Assembly: GCA_964392615.1 (NCBI GenBank)
Contig: CAYMRB010000041.1
Location: 1-36,603 of the forward strand
Source of the DNA: CAYMRB01 sp964392615
Lineage (GTDB): Bacteria; Planctomycetota; UBA8108
Length of the DNA: 36,603 nucleotides
Reading direction: 5' to 3'
Each line of letters begins with the position of its first letter. Position 1 is the stretch's first letter. Of the stretch, positions 25,012-32,662 are shown piece after piece. Both the position numbers and the translations under genes were made by a program. The notes under the pieces were generated by a model. That model saw only the letters and a program-made list of their open reading frames with translations. It ran no database searches and was not told the origin of the DNA.

Positions 25012-26379
25012 ATGATGAATCCACGACGACCGACGATCGGTTCGATCACGCTCTGCCTCGTCGCCCTCGCGACGCTCACGGTGGGGACGGCTTGGGGACA
25101 GTCGAGCTCTGAGGAGGTCAAGGCCCCGGAGAAGGTGAAGACGCCGGAAGTGGAGAAGCCGGCCGACGCAGAGAATCCGCCTGAAAAGGGGAAGCCGGCC
25201 GAGAACCCGAAGCCGGCCGAGAACCCGAAGCCCGCCGACGGCGTCGCGCCGACGGACGTGAAGGAGACCGTCGTCGGGCCGAAGCTGCCGGAGAAGCCCC
25301 CGACGCCCGCGCAGTCGCCGCGCATCGAGGTCGTCTTTGTTCTCGACACGACGGGCAGCATGAGCGGCTTGATCGCCGCGGCCAAGGAGAAGATCTGGGC
25401 CATCGCCAACACGCTGGCGACGAGCAAGCCCGCCCCGGACATCAAGATGGGATTGATCGGCTACCGCGATCGCAAGGACGCGTACGTTACGCGGCGCACC
25501 GATCTGACGGTCGACCTCGACGCGGTCTACACCGAGCTGATGTCGTTCAAGGCGCAGGGCGGCGGTGACACGCCCGAGAGCGTCAACCAGGCGCTCGCGG
25601 AGGCCGTGACGGCGATGAGCTGGAGAAAGGACGCGAAGACCTTCCGTGTCATCTTCCTCGTCGGCGATGCTCCTCCGCACATGGACTACGAGGACGACGT
25701 CAAGTACATGGAATCGTGCAAGACGGCTGCAGCGGCGGGTATCTCGATCAACACGATCCAGTGCGGCACGATTTCGACGACCGAGCCGATCTGGTCGGAC
25801 ATCGCTCGCAAGGCCGAAGGGCGGTACTTCCGCGTCGAGCAATCCGGCGGCGCGATCCTCGCAGCCACCCCGTTCGACGGCGATCTCGCGGCGATGTCGA
25901 AGAAGCTCGACGCGACGCGCGTGTACTACGGCGGCAAGGAGTACTTCGACGCGTACCAGAAGCACCTCAAGCAGTCGGAGAAGATCTATCGCTACGCGTC
26001 CTCGCGAGCGCTGGCGCAGCGTCTCGCGTTCAACGACTCGGCGGCTGGCACGACCAACTGGGTCGGGGCCGGTCTGAAGGAGCTTCTCAACGACTTCGAG
26101 GCGGGCGATCTGAAGTTCGAGGAGCTCAAAGATGAGGAGCGGCCGGAGGAGCTGCGCGGCAAGTCGGCCGAGGAGTGCACTGCGTGGATCAAGACGAAGC
26201 TCGAGGAGCGCAAGAAGATCCAGGCGCAGGTCGCCGAGCTCGCCAAGAAGCGCGAGGCCCATCTGAAGGCCCAGATCGAAAAGTCGGGCGACACGGAGCT
26301 CGACAAGGGCGTCTACGACTGCATCCGCGAGCAGGCGGCGCGCAAGGGGATCGTGTACAGTGGAGGGCCGAAGCACTAG
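25012..26379 (+). CDS. Exported von Willebrand factor A domain protein with Pro/Lys/Glu-rich linker
   Basis: A 455-residue protein with a signal peptide (about 1-30, ending TAWGQS), a charged low-complexity linker (31-105) that includes two exact copies of a six-residue KPAENP unit, and a VWA domain (about 106-300). The metal-binding motif is Asp112-T-T-G-Ser116 in FVLDTTGSMSG, with GGGDTPESVNQAL and FRVIFLVGDAPPHMDY as the other conserved pieces. The C-terminal 150 residues are charged and helical (ELLNDFEAGDLKFEELKDEER, EERKKIQAQVAELAKKREAH), probably a coiled coil. GAGAGGA lies 7 bases before the first of two adjacent ATG codons; the second is equally possible. It probably shares a transcript with the upstream VIT-VWA gene (43-base gap). 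The function of the linker is probably to span the periplasm or cell wall; that is inference. Confidence 0.9.
   Translation: MMNPRRPTIGSITLCLVALATLTVGTAWGQSSSEEVKAPEKVKTPEVEKPADAENPPEKGKPAENPKPAENPKPADGVAPTDVKETVVGPKLPEKPPTPAQSPRIEVVFVLDTTGSMSGLIAAAKEKIWAIANTLATSKPAPDIKMGLIGYRDRKDAYVTRRTDLTVDLDAVYTELMSFKAQGGGDTPESVNQALAEAVTAMSWRKDAKTFRVIFLVGDAPPHMDYEDDVKYMESCKTAAAAGISINTIQCGTISTTEPIWSDIARKAEGRYFRVEQSGGAILAATPFDGDLAAMSKKLDATRVYYGGKEYFDAYQKHLKQSEKIYRYASSRALAQRLAFNDSAAGTTNWVGAGLKELLNDFEAGDLKFEELKDEERPEELRGKSAEECTAWIKTKLEERKKIQAQVAELAKKREAHLKAQIEKSGDTELDKGVYDCIREQAARKGIVYSGGPKH
25191..25226 (+). repeat. Two perfect tandem copies of an 18-base unit
   Basis: GAAGCCGGCCGAGAACCC occurs twice head to tail (25191-25208 and 25209-25226), followed by a partial degenerate third copy. 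It is in frame and adds KPAENP units to the linker of the VWA protein; copy number could vary by slippage between strains. Confidence 0.85.
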
Positions 26380-26385
26380 TTCGTT

Positions 26386-26425
26386 CTCGGCGTCTTCGCG
26401 TGGCCTTCAGCGCGAAGACGCCGAG
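26386..26425. terminator. Perfect 15-bp inverted repeat between VWA gene and response regulator
   Basis: CTCGGCGTCTTCGCG at 26386-26400 pairs without mismatch with CGCGAAGACGCCGAG at 26411-26425 around the ten-base loop at 26401-26410. It begins 7 bases after the VWA stop and ends 5 bases before the AGGAG ribosome site of the response regulator. It is the strongest hairpin I noticed in the window. There is no U-tract, so it may act as a bidirectional processing/attenuation hairpin or a rho-assisted end, or as a dimeric regulator site (each arm is a candidate half-site). Confidence 0.5.
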
Positions 26426-26442
26426 CTCGAAGGAGTACCGCG

Positions 26443-27219
26443 ATGCACCGCAAGAGGGTCTTGGTCGTCGAGGACGATGACGGTATTCGGCAGGGGATCG
26501 TCGACGCGCTCGAGTTCGGGAAGTACGAGGTCTGGGAAGCCGCCTGCGGCGACACGGGGCTCGAGAGCGCGTTATCGCTCGAGATCGATCTCCTGCTCCT
26601 GGATCTCGTCCTGCCGGGGCGCGGTGGCCTCGAGATTCTCAGCGCTGTCCGCAAGGCGCATCCGACGCTGCCCGTGATCATCCTGACGGCGAAGGGCGAC
26701 GAGGACGACCGCGTGCGCGGTCTCCGATACGGTGCCGACGATTATGTGGTCAAGCCGTTCAGTGTGCGCGAGCTTCTCGCGCGCGTCGAAGCGGTGCTAC
26801 GCCGTTCGCCAGAGCGCCCGAATCCGGTCGAGGAGCTGCGGCTCGACGGCTGCACGGTCGACTTCGCCCGTCACGAGATCCGCTGCGACGACGGTGGCAC
26901 GCGGCCCCTGTCGGAGCGCGAGGTCGAGCTCCTGCGCTACCTCGTCGGCAACGCAGGCCGCGCCATCTCGCGCGAGGAGATCCTGTCGCGCGTCTGGCGC
27001 ATCGGAGCGCATGGCGTCGAGACGAGGACGATCGACATGCACGTCGCGAGGTTGCGCGAGAAGCTGCGCTCGTCTTCGAGAGATGTCGCGACGGGAGAAA
27101 GTGTGTTGGTTACGGTGCGCGGCAAGGGCTATATGTTCTCCGCGCCGACGGAGTCCGATTCGGTGAGTGATCCCGGTCGCGGCGACCGTGAGAGTTCCCG
27201 CGGGGGCGTCGAATCATGA
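26443..27219 (+). CDS. OmpR/PhoB-family response regulator
   Basis: A 258-residue two-component response regulator. The receiver domain (1-120) has the acidic pocket EDDDG (10-14), the phosphorylation site Asp54 in LLLDLVLPGRGG, Thr82 in LTAKGDEDD and Lys104 in YVVKPF. The DNA-binding winged helix (about 130-235) ends with VRGKGYMF, typical of the OmpR/PhoB wing; SREEILSRVW and TRTIDMHVARLREKL mark the recognition-helix region. AGGAG lies 7 bases before the ATG. The C-terminal 20 residues are a disordered Ser/Gly/Arg tail. It overlaps the histidine kinase gene by four bases (ATGA), so that kinase is its likely partner. The inverted repeat just upstream is a candidate for autoregulation. Targets are unknown; the neighbouring VWA genes are plausible candidates. 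Confidence 0.95.
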   Translation: MHRKRVLVVEDDDGIRQGIVDALEFGKYEVWEAACGDTGLESALSLEIDLLLLDLVLPGRGGLEILSAVRKAHPTLPVIILTAKGDEDDRVRGLRYGADDYVVKPFSVRELLARVEAVLRRSPERPNPVEELRLDGCTVDFARHEIRCDDGGTRPLSEREVELLRYLVGNAGRAISREEILSRVWRIGAHGVETRTIDMHVARLREKLRSSSRDVATGESVLVTVRGKGYMFSAPTESDSVSDPGRGDRESSRGGVES

Positions 27220-29063
27220 GGCTTCTGCGCCCCGGCACCATCTGGGCTGGGGCCGGGGTGTGCCTCGTCGTCGTTCTCGTGACGATGGCGTGGATCTCGA
27301 TCGAGGCACGCCGACTCGAGCGCCTCGAGGCGGAAGGCTGGCTCGAGGCCGATCGTGGCGAACGCGTGCGCTTGGCGTTGTGGCGCATGGACTCCCTGCT
27401 CGCGCCGCTCTTCGCGCGGGAGGTCGCGAGGCCGTACTTCCAGTACACCGCGTTCTATCCGGCCCAGCGCGCGTACAATCGCATGTTCGCGCAGATTCAG
27501 GCGGGCGAGGTGCTCGTGCCGTCGCCGCTTCTGACGTTTCGCTCGCCGTTTGTGAAGCTGCACTTTCAGATCGATCCCGACGGCGCGTTGACCTCGCCGC
27601 AGGCGCCGTCGGGCAATATGCGCGATCTCGCGGAGGCGAGCTTCGTCTCCCACGGCGACGTCGAGCGGGCCGCCGCGCTCCTCGGGCGGTTGCGTGAGAT
27701 CGTCGACCGTGACGAGCTTCTCGCCGAGTTGCCGGCGACCAGCCTTCTCGTCAAGCCGGCGAACGACGCCACTGCGTCCGTCATCCTGCCCGGCGACAGA
27801 CACCGCGTGAGTCGGCCCTACTCGTCGGCGTGGCGCGGCAATCGACGGCAGCAGGCGCAACAGGAAAAGGTGCAGTCGCTGATCGGCCTCAACGAGCTGC
27901 GCCAACGAGAGAACGTCCTGGAGCCGAACGCGACGGCGCTGGCGGGAATCGAACCGAAGGGCGTCGACGAGAGCGACGGGGCCGGGACGATGCATCCGTT
28001 CTGGGCCGGGGACGAGCTTGTCTTCGTGCGCCGTGTACGAGTCGATGGCCGCGATTGGGTGCAGGGTTGCTGGCTCGACCGTGAGGCCTTGGAGCCGTGG
28101 CTTCTCGACTCGCTGGCGGACATCCTTCCTAACGCGCAGCTTCGCGCGCTCGATCCGCGCGACGGGCCGCCGGAGGTCGGGTCCACCGCCGGCGCAGCGC
28201 GGCTCGCGTCGCTGCCGATGCGCATCGTTCCCGGCGAGATACCGGAGGATACGACCGCGCCGGGCTCGCCGCTGCGTTTCTACCTCGGCACGATGTACGT
28301 CGGCATGTTTCTGGCGGCGGGGGCGCTCGTGACGCTCGTTCTGGGCACGATCGCGCTCAGCGAGCGGCGGCGCGGCTTCGTGTCGGCCGTGACGCACGAG
28401 ATGCGGACACCGCTGACGACGTTCCGCATGTACACCGAGATGCTCGCGGACGACATGATTCGCGATGAGGACAAGCGCAGGCGGTACTTGACGAGGCTGC
28501 GGCGCGAGGCCGATCGTCTCGGTCATCTCGTCGAGAACGTGCTCGCGTTCGCTCGGCTCGAGAGCGGCCGCGCCCGCCGCCACGTCGAGCGAGTCGAGGT
28601 GGGGGCGTGCCTCGGGCGCATGGAGGAGCGGCTGCGCGAACGAGCCGAGCAGGACGGCATGAAGCTCATCGTCGACATCCCGGGCGACACCGCGAGCAGC
28701 GTGGTGAACGTCGATACGTCGGCGGTCGAGCAGATCTTGCTGAACCTCGTCGACAACTCGTGCAAGTACGGAGGCGGCACCGATGAGGCGCGCATCGAGA
28801 TGCGCGTCGAGTGCGGCGAACGCAGCGTTCGCGTGCGCGTGCGCGATTGGGGGGCGGGGATTTCGCGAGCCGGTGCCCGGCGCCTGTTCCGCCCGTTCAA
28901 CAAATCGGTCGACGAGGCCGCGCGCACGGCGCCCGGTGTCGGGCTCGGCCTCGCCCTGAGCCGGAGATTCGCGCGCGAGATGGGCGGGGACCTCGAGTTC
29001 GACGCGGCGGTCGAGGGCGGTGCGGGGTTCGTGCTGTCGTTGCCGCGGGCGCCCGAGGAGTGA
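27216..29063 (+). CDS. Membrane sensor histidine kinase, partner of the adjacent response regulator
   Basis: A 615-residue sensor kinase. TM1 is about residues 11-28 and TM2 about 356-382, leaving an extracytoplasmic sensor of roughly 325 residues that I cannot assign to a named family. The phospho-accepting His394 in SAVTHEMRTPLT comes only about a dozen residues after TM2, so there is no HAMP or PAS linker. The HisKA helix pair runs to ENVLAFARLES. The ATPase domain shows the N box LVDNSCKYGGG, the G1 box VRDWGAGIS and the G2 box GVGLGLALSRRF. It overlaps the response regulator gene by four bases. The unusually direct TM-to-kinase connection and the large sensor suggest detection of an envelope signal. 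The kinase call is very secure; the signal is unknown. Confidence 0.95.
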   Translation: MRLLRPGTIWAGAGVCLVVVLVTMAWISIEARRLERLEAEGWLEADRGERVRLALWRMDSLLAPLFAREVARPYFQYTAFYPAQRAYNRMFAQIQAGEVLVPSPLLTFRSPFVKLHFQIDPDGALTSPQAPSGNMRDLAEASFVSHGDVERAAALLGRLREIVDRDELLAELPATSLLVKPANDATASVILPGDRHRVSRPYSSAWRGNRRQQAQQEKVQSLIGLNELRQRENVLEPNATALAGIEPKGVDESDGAGTMHPFWAGDELVFVRRVRVDGRDWVQGCWLDREALEPWLLDSLADILPNAQLRALDPRDGPPEVGSTAGAARLASLPMRIVPGEIPEDTTAPGSPLRFYLGTMYVGMFLAAGALVTLVLGTIALSERRRGFVSAVTHEMRTPLTTFRMYTEMLADDMIRDEDKRRRYLTRLRREADRLGHLVENVLAFARLESGRARRHVERVEVGACLGRMEERLRERAEQDGMKLIVDIPGDTASSVVNVDTSAVEQILLNLVDNSCKYGGGTDEARIEMRVECGERSVRVRVRDWGAGISRAGARRLFRPFNKSVDEAARTAPGVGLGLALSRRFAREMGGDLEFDAAVEGGAGFVLSLPRAPEE

Positions 29064-29065
29064 GA

Positions 29066-29088
29066 GCGGCGGCTTCGTCTCGCCGCTT
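29066..29088. terminator. Short GC-rich hairpin just after the kinase stop
   Basis: AGCGGCG at 29066-29072 pairs with CGCCGCT at 29082-29088 around a nine-base loop, starting two bases after the kinase TGA. No clear U-tract follows (TCCGCAAG). Position favours an operon-end hairpin, but stem length is modest. Confidence 0.35.
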
Positions 29089-29108
29089 CCGCAAGACTCC
29101 GCCGGTGC

Positions 29109-29140
29109 TGGCGCGCGCTGGATGTCTGTGATACAACGCA
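29109..29140 (+). promoter_or_regulatory. Possible promoter region for the small lipoprotein gene
   Basis: The stretch TGTGATACAAC in this interval resembles an extended minus-10 element (TG-n-TATAAT-like) within the 167-base gap before the lipoprotein gene. No good minus-35 is seen, so this is a weak guess made because the gap is large for this gene-dense window. Confidence 0.2.
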
Positions 29141-29230
29141 GCTGTCCCGTGGCCGCGTGCTGAGTCACGGACCGTGCGGAAAGAAGAACGGGAATGCGGC
29201 GCTCCTTCAGCCGTTGATACGAGGTTCACG

Positions 29231-29824
29231 ATGCGACACACCGTCTGGGCTCTTCTCACGCTCTGTGTCTTCCTCCTCCACTCCTGCGACAAGCCCGCCA
29301 CCCCGAGTCCTGCGGGAGACGCGACGGCCACGAGCAACGATCCCGGCAACGCGACGGGCAGCGGCGCGACCGATTCGGTCGTCAAGGCCGCGAGCGATGG
29401 CGCCGCGAAGGTCGGTGAGCTGGCCGCGGACGCGACGGAGAAGGCGAAGGAGGTCGCGGGCGACGCGGCCGATGCCGTGAAGAAGGGCGTCGAGATCACG
29501 CGCGACAAGATCGAGGCGTTCGCCGCGGCGGAAATCAGCGTCGACGATCTCACGTCACAGCTGCGCAAGCTGAGCCTCGACGACGTCAAGAAGGTCGGCG
29601 CCGGGCTTCTCGGCGCGCTCGAAGCGCAAGACGGAGTGATCGGCGAGATCAACGACAAGCTGGGCAGTCTGACGACACAGGACATCCTGAAGGGAGTCGG
29701 TCCGCAGCTTCAGAAGGCGAACGAGGCGGCACGCGATCTCTACTCGGACCTGCGCTCGAAGGTCGGCGCCGTCGGCGGCGAGATGAAACGTCGCGGCGAG
29801 GACGCGAGCGCCTACGAGATCTGA
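29231..29824 (+). CDS. Small predicted lipoprotein, amphipathic-helix rich, unknown function
   Basis: A 197-residue protein starting with a lipoprotein-type signal: hydrophobic MRHTVWALLTLCVFLLHSC with Cys19 as the likely lipidated residue. The next 30 residues are a Pro/Ser/Gly/Ala/Thr linker. The rest (about 50-190) is almost entirely Ala/Lys/Asp/Glu-rich amphipathic helix (KVGELAADATEKAKEVAGD, DDLTSQLRKLSLDDVKKVG), reminiscent of apolipoprotein- or LEA-like helices. No catalytic motif is visible. I chose the ATG at 29231, which has GAGG six bases upstream and puts the signal at the N terminus; an in-frame upstream codon would bury it. It lies after the kinase gene but 167 bases away, so it may be separately transcribed. 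I do not recognise a family. Confidence 0.75.
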   Translation: MRHTVWALLTLCVFLLHSCDKPATPSPAGDATATSNDPGNATGSGATDSVVKAASDGAAKVGELAADATEKAKEVAGDAADAVKKGVEITRDKIEAFAAAEISVDDLTSQLRKLSLDDVKKVGAGLLGALEAQDGVIGEINDKLGSLTTQDILKGVGPQLQKANEAARDLYSDLRSKVGAVGGEMKRRGEDASAYEI

Positions 29825-29891
29825 CGGCCCGACGGGAACATGACCGCTCGCCACAACCTCGGGGGCCTGCTCGTCGTCTTTCCTCGACCTG

Positions 29892-30926
29892 CTACGACGC
29901 GGGATTCTCGTCCCAGCGATTGCTGAGCGCTCGCGCGTCGATACCTTGCTCGCCGAGGTGTCGCACGAGGTCGCCCGTGCGGCCGTGCGTGACCCAGACG
30001 CGGCGAGCGCCAGACAGGTGTATCGCGTGCAGTGTAGCGTCCCAGTCGGCATGATCCGACAGGACGAACTGATGGTCGACCGGGTTTCGGCGCGGCTCTC
30101 GCTCGGCTCCCGCCCAGCCCGACGCGATAGCGGATGAGGCCGGGCCGAACCGCTCGTTCCAGCGCGTGCCGCGCGCCTGCGGCGGTGCGACGATCAGCGC
30201 TCCCGCCCAACGCTCGTCGTCGTCGGTGCCCCCGGCGCGACGCCGAACTTTGTGAACGGCGGTCGTCGTCGGCAGCTCCACCGCGCTGCGCCGATACGCC
30301 TCGTTGATCCGCTCGACCGCAGCGTGCGTGTAGATCGGGCCGATCGTCGCGTCGATCTGGGTGAGAATCCGCTGGGTCTTGCCGAGCGGATACGTGTAGA
30401 GCAGGCTCGCACGGCCGGCCGCGCGGTTGTCGCGCCACCACGCGTCGATCGCGGCGATCGTCTCCTCCGCCGGCGGCCAGCGAAACTCGGGACGCGCGAA
30501 TGATGCTTCGGTGACAAACACATCGCAGCGCACCGGCTCGAACGGCGTGCAGGTCGGGTCGGCTATCGCGTCGTCGACGGCTAGCTTGTAGTCGCCCGAC
30601 ACGACCCAGACCTCGCCGCCGTGCTCGATGCGCACCTGCGCCGATCCGAGGATGTGCCCGGCCGGATGGAACGACAGCTGGACGTCGCCGACCCGGATCG
30701 GCTGGCCGTACTCGATGCCCTCGATGCGCCGCCGCGAACCGACGCGCAAGCGCACGACGTGCTTGCCTGGCGCCGCGGTCAGGTAGTGCGTCGATCCCGG
30801 CCGCGCGTGGTCGCCGTGCGCGTGCGTGATCACCGCGCGCTCGACGCCGCGTTCGGGGTCGACCCAGAAGCCGCCGGCCTCGCAGTAGAGCCCGGCGTCG
30901 GTCGTCCTCAGGATCTCGGTTACCAC
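29892..30926 (-). CDS. Metallo-beta-lactamase-fold exonuclease (ligase-associated DNA exonuclease family)
   Basis: A 344-residue metallo-beta-lactamase-fold nuclease of the mRNA 3'-end-processing/DNA-exonuclease branch. The metal motif HAHGDHARPG gives His35, His37, Asp39 and His40; further ligands are in FHPAGHILGSAQV and VSGDYK; and the C-terminal VLSDHADWDAT and WVTHGRTGDL segments match the beta-CASP-less ligase-associated exonuclease group. In other bacteria such genes sit next to an ATP-dependent DNA ligase and a helicase; neither is in this window. I placed the start at the GTG at 30926 because the upstream amidase stop lies inside the same GTGGTAA (seven-base overlap), and the protein then begins right at the first beta strand. 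An upstream extension would be entirely within the amidase gene. The role is probably nucleic-acid end processing. Confidence 0.85.
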   Translation of the reverse strand: MVTEILRTTDAGLYCEAGGFWVDPERGVERAVITHAHGDHARPGSTHYLTAAPGKHVVRLRVGSRRRIEGIEYGQPIRVGDVQLSFHPAGHILGSAQVRIEHGGEVWVVSGDYKLAVDDAIADPTCTPFEPVRCDVFVTEASFARPEFRWPPAEETIAAIDAWWRDNRAAGRASLLYTYPLGKTQRILTQIDATIGPIYTHAAVERINEAYRRSAVELPTTTAVHKVRRRAGGTDDDERWAGALIVAPPQARGTRWNERFGPASSAIASGWAGAEREPRRNPVDHQFVLSDHADWDATLHAIHLSGARRVWVTHGRTGDLVRHLGEQGIDARALSNRWDENPAS

Positions 30927-32662
30927 TTGGGGTGCCGACGGTGAAAGTCGGTCGCGTCCTGAAACGCCTTCGCGAGGCGCAGGGCCGCGGCCTCGTTGAA
31001 GAGAGCACCGACGAAGCTGATGCTCGTCGGCAATCCTCCGGCCGTGAAGCCGTTCGGGACCACGACGGTCGGATGTCCGGTCAGGTTCGTCAGCAGCAGA
31101 TTGTCGCCGCCGAACGATGGGGCGACGTAGACGTCGATGTCCTCGAGCAGCGCGTCCATCGCCTGCACGAGCTGCATGCGGATGCGATTCGCCTCGAGGT
31201 ACTCGACGGCCGGCACGAGGCGCGAGTGCCGGAACACGTTCGGCCATGCGTGGCGCACCTGCCGCACTAGCTCATCGTCGCGGCCGTCGCGGGTCAGGCG
31301 GTCGAACGCGGCGGCCGCCTCGACCTGGAGGATGAACGACAGGTCGCGGACAGGCGCTGACGGCAGCGCGATCGGGCGCAACTCGACGCCCAGCTTGCGC
31401 AGCGTGTCGAGCGATCGGCCTTCGTGGGCCGACTTGCTGTGCGCGAAGTCGTCCCGCAGATATCCGACGCGCAGCTTCGCCACGTCGGAGTCGGCATCCC
31501 AATCGAACGGCGCGTCGATGACGGTCGGGTCGCGGTCGTCCGAACCGCGGATCGCATCGAAGACGAGCGCGCAGTCCTCCGCCGAACGGCACATCGGACC
31601 GAGCTTGTCCATCGTCCAGCTGAGCGCCATCGCGCCGTGGCGGCTGACGCGGCCGAACGTCGGGCGCAGACCCGTGACGCCGCATGCAGTCGACGGCGAG
31701 ACGATCGATCCGTACGTTTCCGATCCAATCGAGAAGCCGACCAGACCGGCAGCGGTCGCGGACGCCGGCCCCGCGGACGAGCCGCTCGAGCCGCGTTCGG
31801 GATTCCACGGATTGCGCGTGCGACCGCCGAACCAGACGTCGCCCCACGCGAGCGCTCCGAGCGTCAGCTTCGCGACGAGCACTGCGCCAGCGGCGTCCAG
31901 GCGCTGCACGACGGTCGCGTCTTCGTCGATGACCTGATCCTCGAACGGCTTCGCGCCCCAGGTCGTCGGTGCGTCGCGCGTCGCCAGAAGATCTTTCGCG
32001 CCCCACGGGATGCCGTGCAGCGGACCGCGATAGTTGCCCGCGGCGATCTCCTGGTCGGCGTCGCTCGCTTGCTTCAGCGCGCGCTTCTCCATGAGCGAGA
32101 CGACGCACTTCAGGGCCGGGTCGTGACTCTTCAGCCGCGCGAGGTACATCCGCGTGAGGTCGATCGAGCGCACGCGGCGAGCGCGGACGAGCCGCGCGAG
32201 CTGTGTCACCGGCCAGTGCGCGAGCGCCTCGAGGTCGGCCGGCACGTCGGGAACCGGGCCGTCCGCCAGCTCCGCTTTGCGCTGTGTCGATGGCGTTGCG
32301 ATGCGGAAGCCAGGTGGTCGCGGATCGAACCGCAACGCCGGCGCGTCGGCGTTCTCGAGCGGCACTGCGCGAATCCGCTCGTAGCTGCGCAGTCGATCGT
32401 TGATGTCGCGCAGCATGAGGCGGCGCTCCGCGTCGGTGAACTCGAGACCCGCAACGCGCTCGGCGGCAGCGAGAGTCTGCAGGTCGACTTCGACGCGGTC
32501 GCCTTTGTCGGGTTTCGCTTCCTGGACTCGCGCCCACAGGACGCCCGGCAGCAGGGTCGAGCCGAGGCCGGCGGTCGAGAAGTACGCGAGAAACCGTCGT
32601 CGAGTCCGATCGTCATCGAGCGGCTGCGAGGGTCGCGATGTCTCGGGTCCGTCTCGTTCCAT
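30920..32662 (-). CDS. Tat-exported amidase (amidase-signature family)
   Basis: A 580-residue amidase-signature enzyme that hydrolyses a C-N amide bond. The N terminus carries a twin-arginine signal (TRRRFLAYFSTAGLGSTLLPG, residues 20-40), implying export of the folded protein. A roughly 100-residue helical insert precedes the core. The Ser-cisSer-Lys triad is present: Lys223 in GIPWGAKDLL, Ser296 in GSSGSSAG, and Ser319 in GSETYGSIVSPS. Its core resembles GatA, but the Tat signal, with no gatB or gatC nearby, argues against tRNA amidation. The start ATG overlaps the truB stop by one base (TGATG), which makes it certain enough. The end overlaps the exonuclease start by seven bases. The substrate is unknown; peptide-like amides or aryl amides are typical for the family. 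Confidence 0.9.
   Translation of the reverse strand: MERDGPETSRPSQPLDDDRTRRRFLAYFSTAGLGSTLLPGVLWARVQEAKPDKGDRVEVDLQTLAAAERVAGLEFTDAERRLMLRDINDRLRSYERIRAVPLENADAPALRFDPRPPGFRIATPSTQRKAELADGPVPDVPADLEALAHWPVTQLARLVRARRVRSIDLTRMYLARLKSHDPALKCVVSLMEKRALKQASDADQEIAAGNYRGPLHGIPWGAKDLLATRDAPTTWGAKPFEDQVIDEDATVVQRLDAAGAVLVAKLTLGALAWGDVWFGGRTRNPWNPERGSSGSSAGPASATAAGLVGFSIGSETYGSIVSPSTACGVTGLRPTFGRVSRHGAMALSWTMDKLGPMCRSAEDCALVFDAIRGSDDRDPTVIDAPFDWDADSDVAKLRVGYLRDDFAHSKSAHEGRSLDTLRKLGVELRPIALPSAPVRDLSFILQVEAAAAFDRLTRDGRDDELVRQVRHAWPNVFRHSRLVPAVEYLEANRIRMQLVQAMDALLEDIDVYVAPSFGGDNLLLTNLTGHPTVVVPNGFTAGGLPTSISFVGALFNEAAALRLAKAFQDATDFHRRHPKW

Noticed and set aside
23466..25445. 659-codon minus-strand open frame across the two VWA genes
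   Set aside because: Shadow of coding sequence; one end is a mirrored low-complexity linker that mimics a Gly/Phe/Ser repeat.
27129..29168. 679-codon minus-strand open frame opposite the histidine kinase
   Set aside because: No recognisable domain and fully antisense to a complete kinase.
30920..32662. GatA (tRNA amidotransferase subunit) as the amidase identity
   Set aside because: The protein has a Tat signal and an extra N-terminal region, and gatB/gatC are not nearby.
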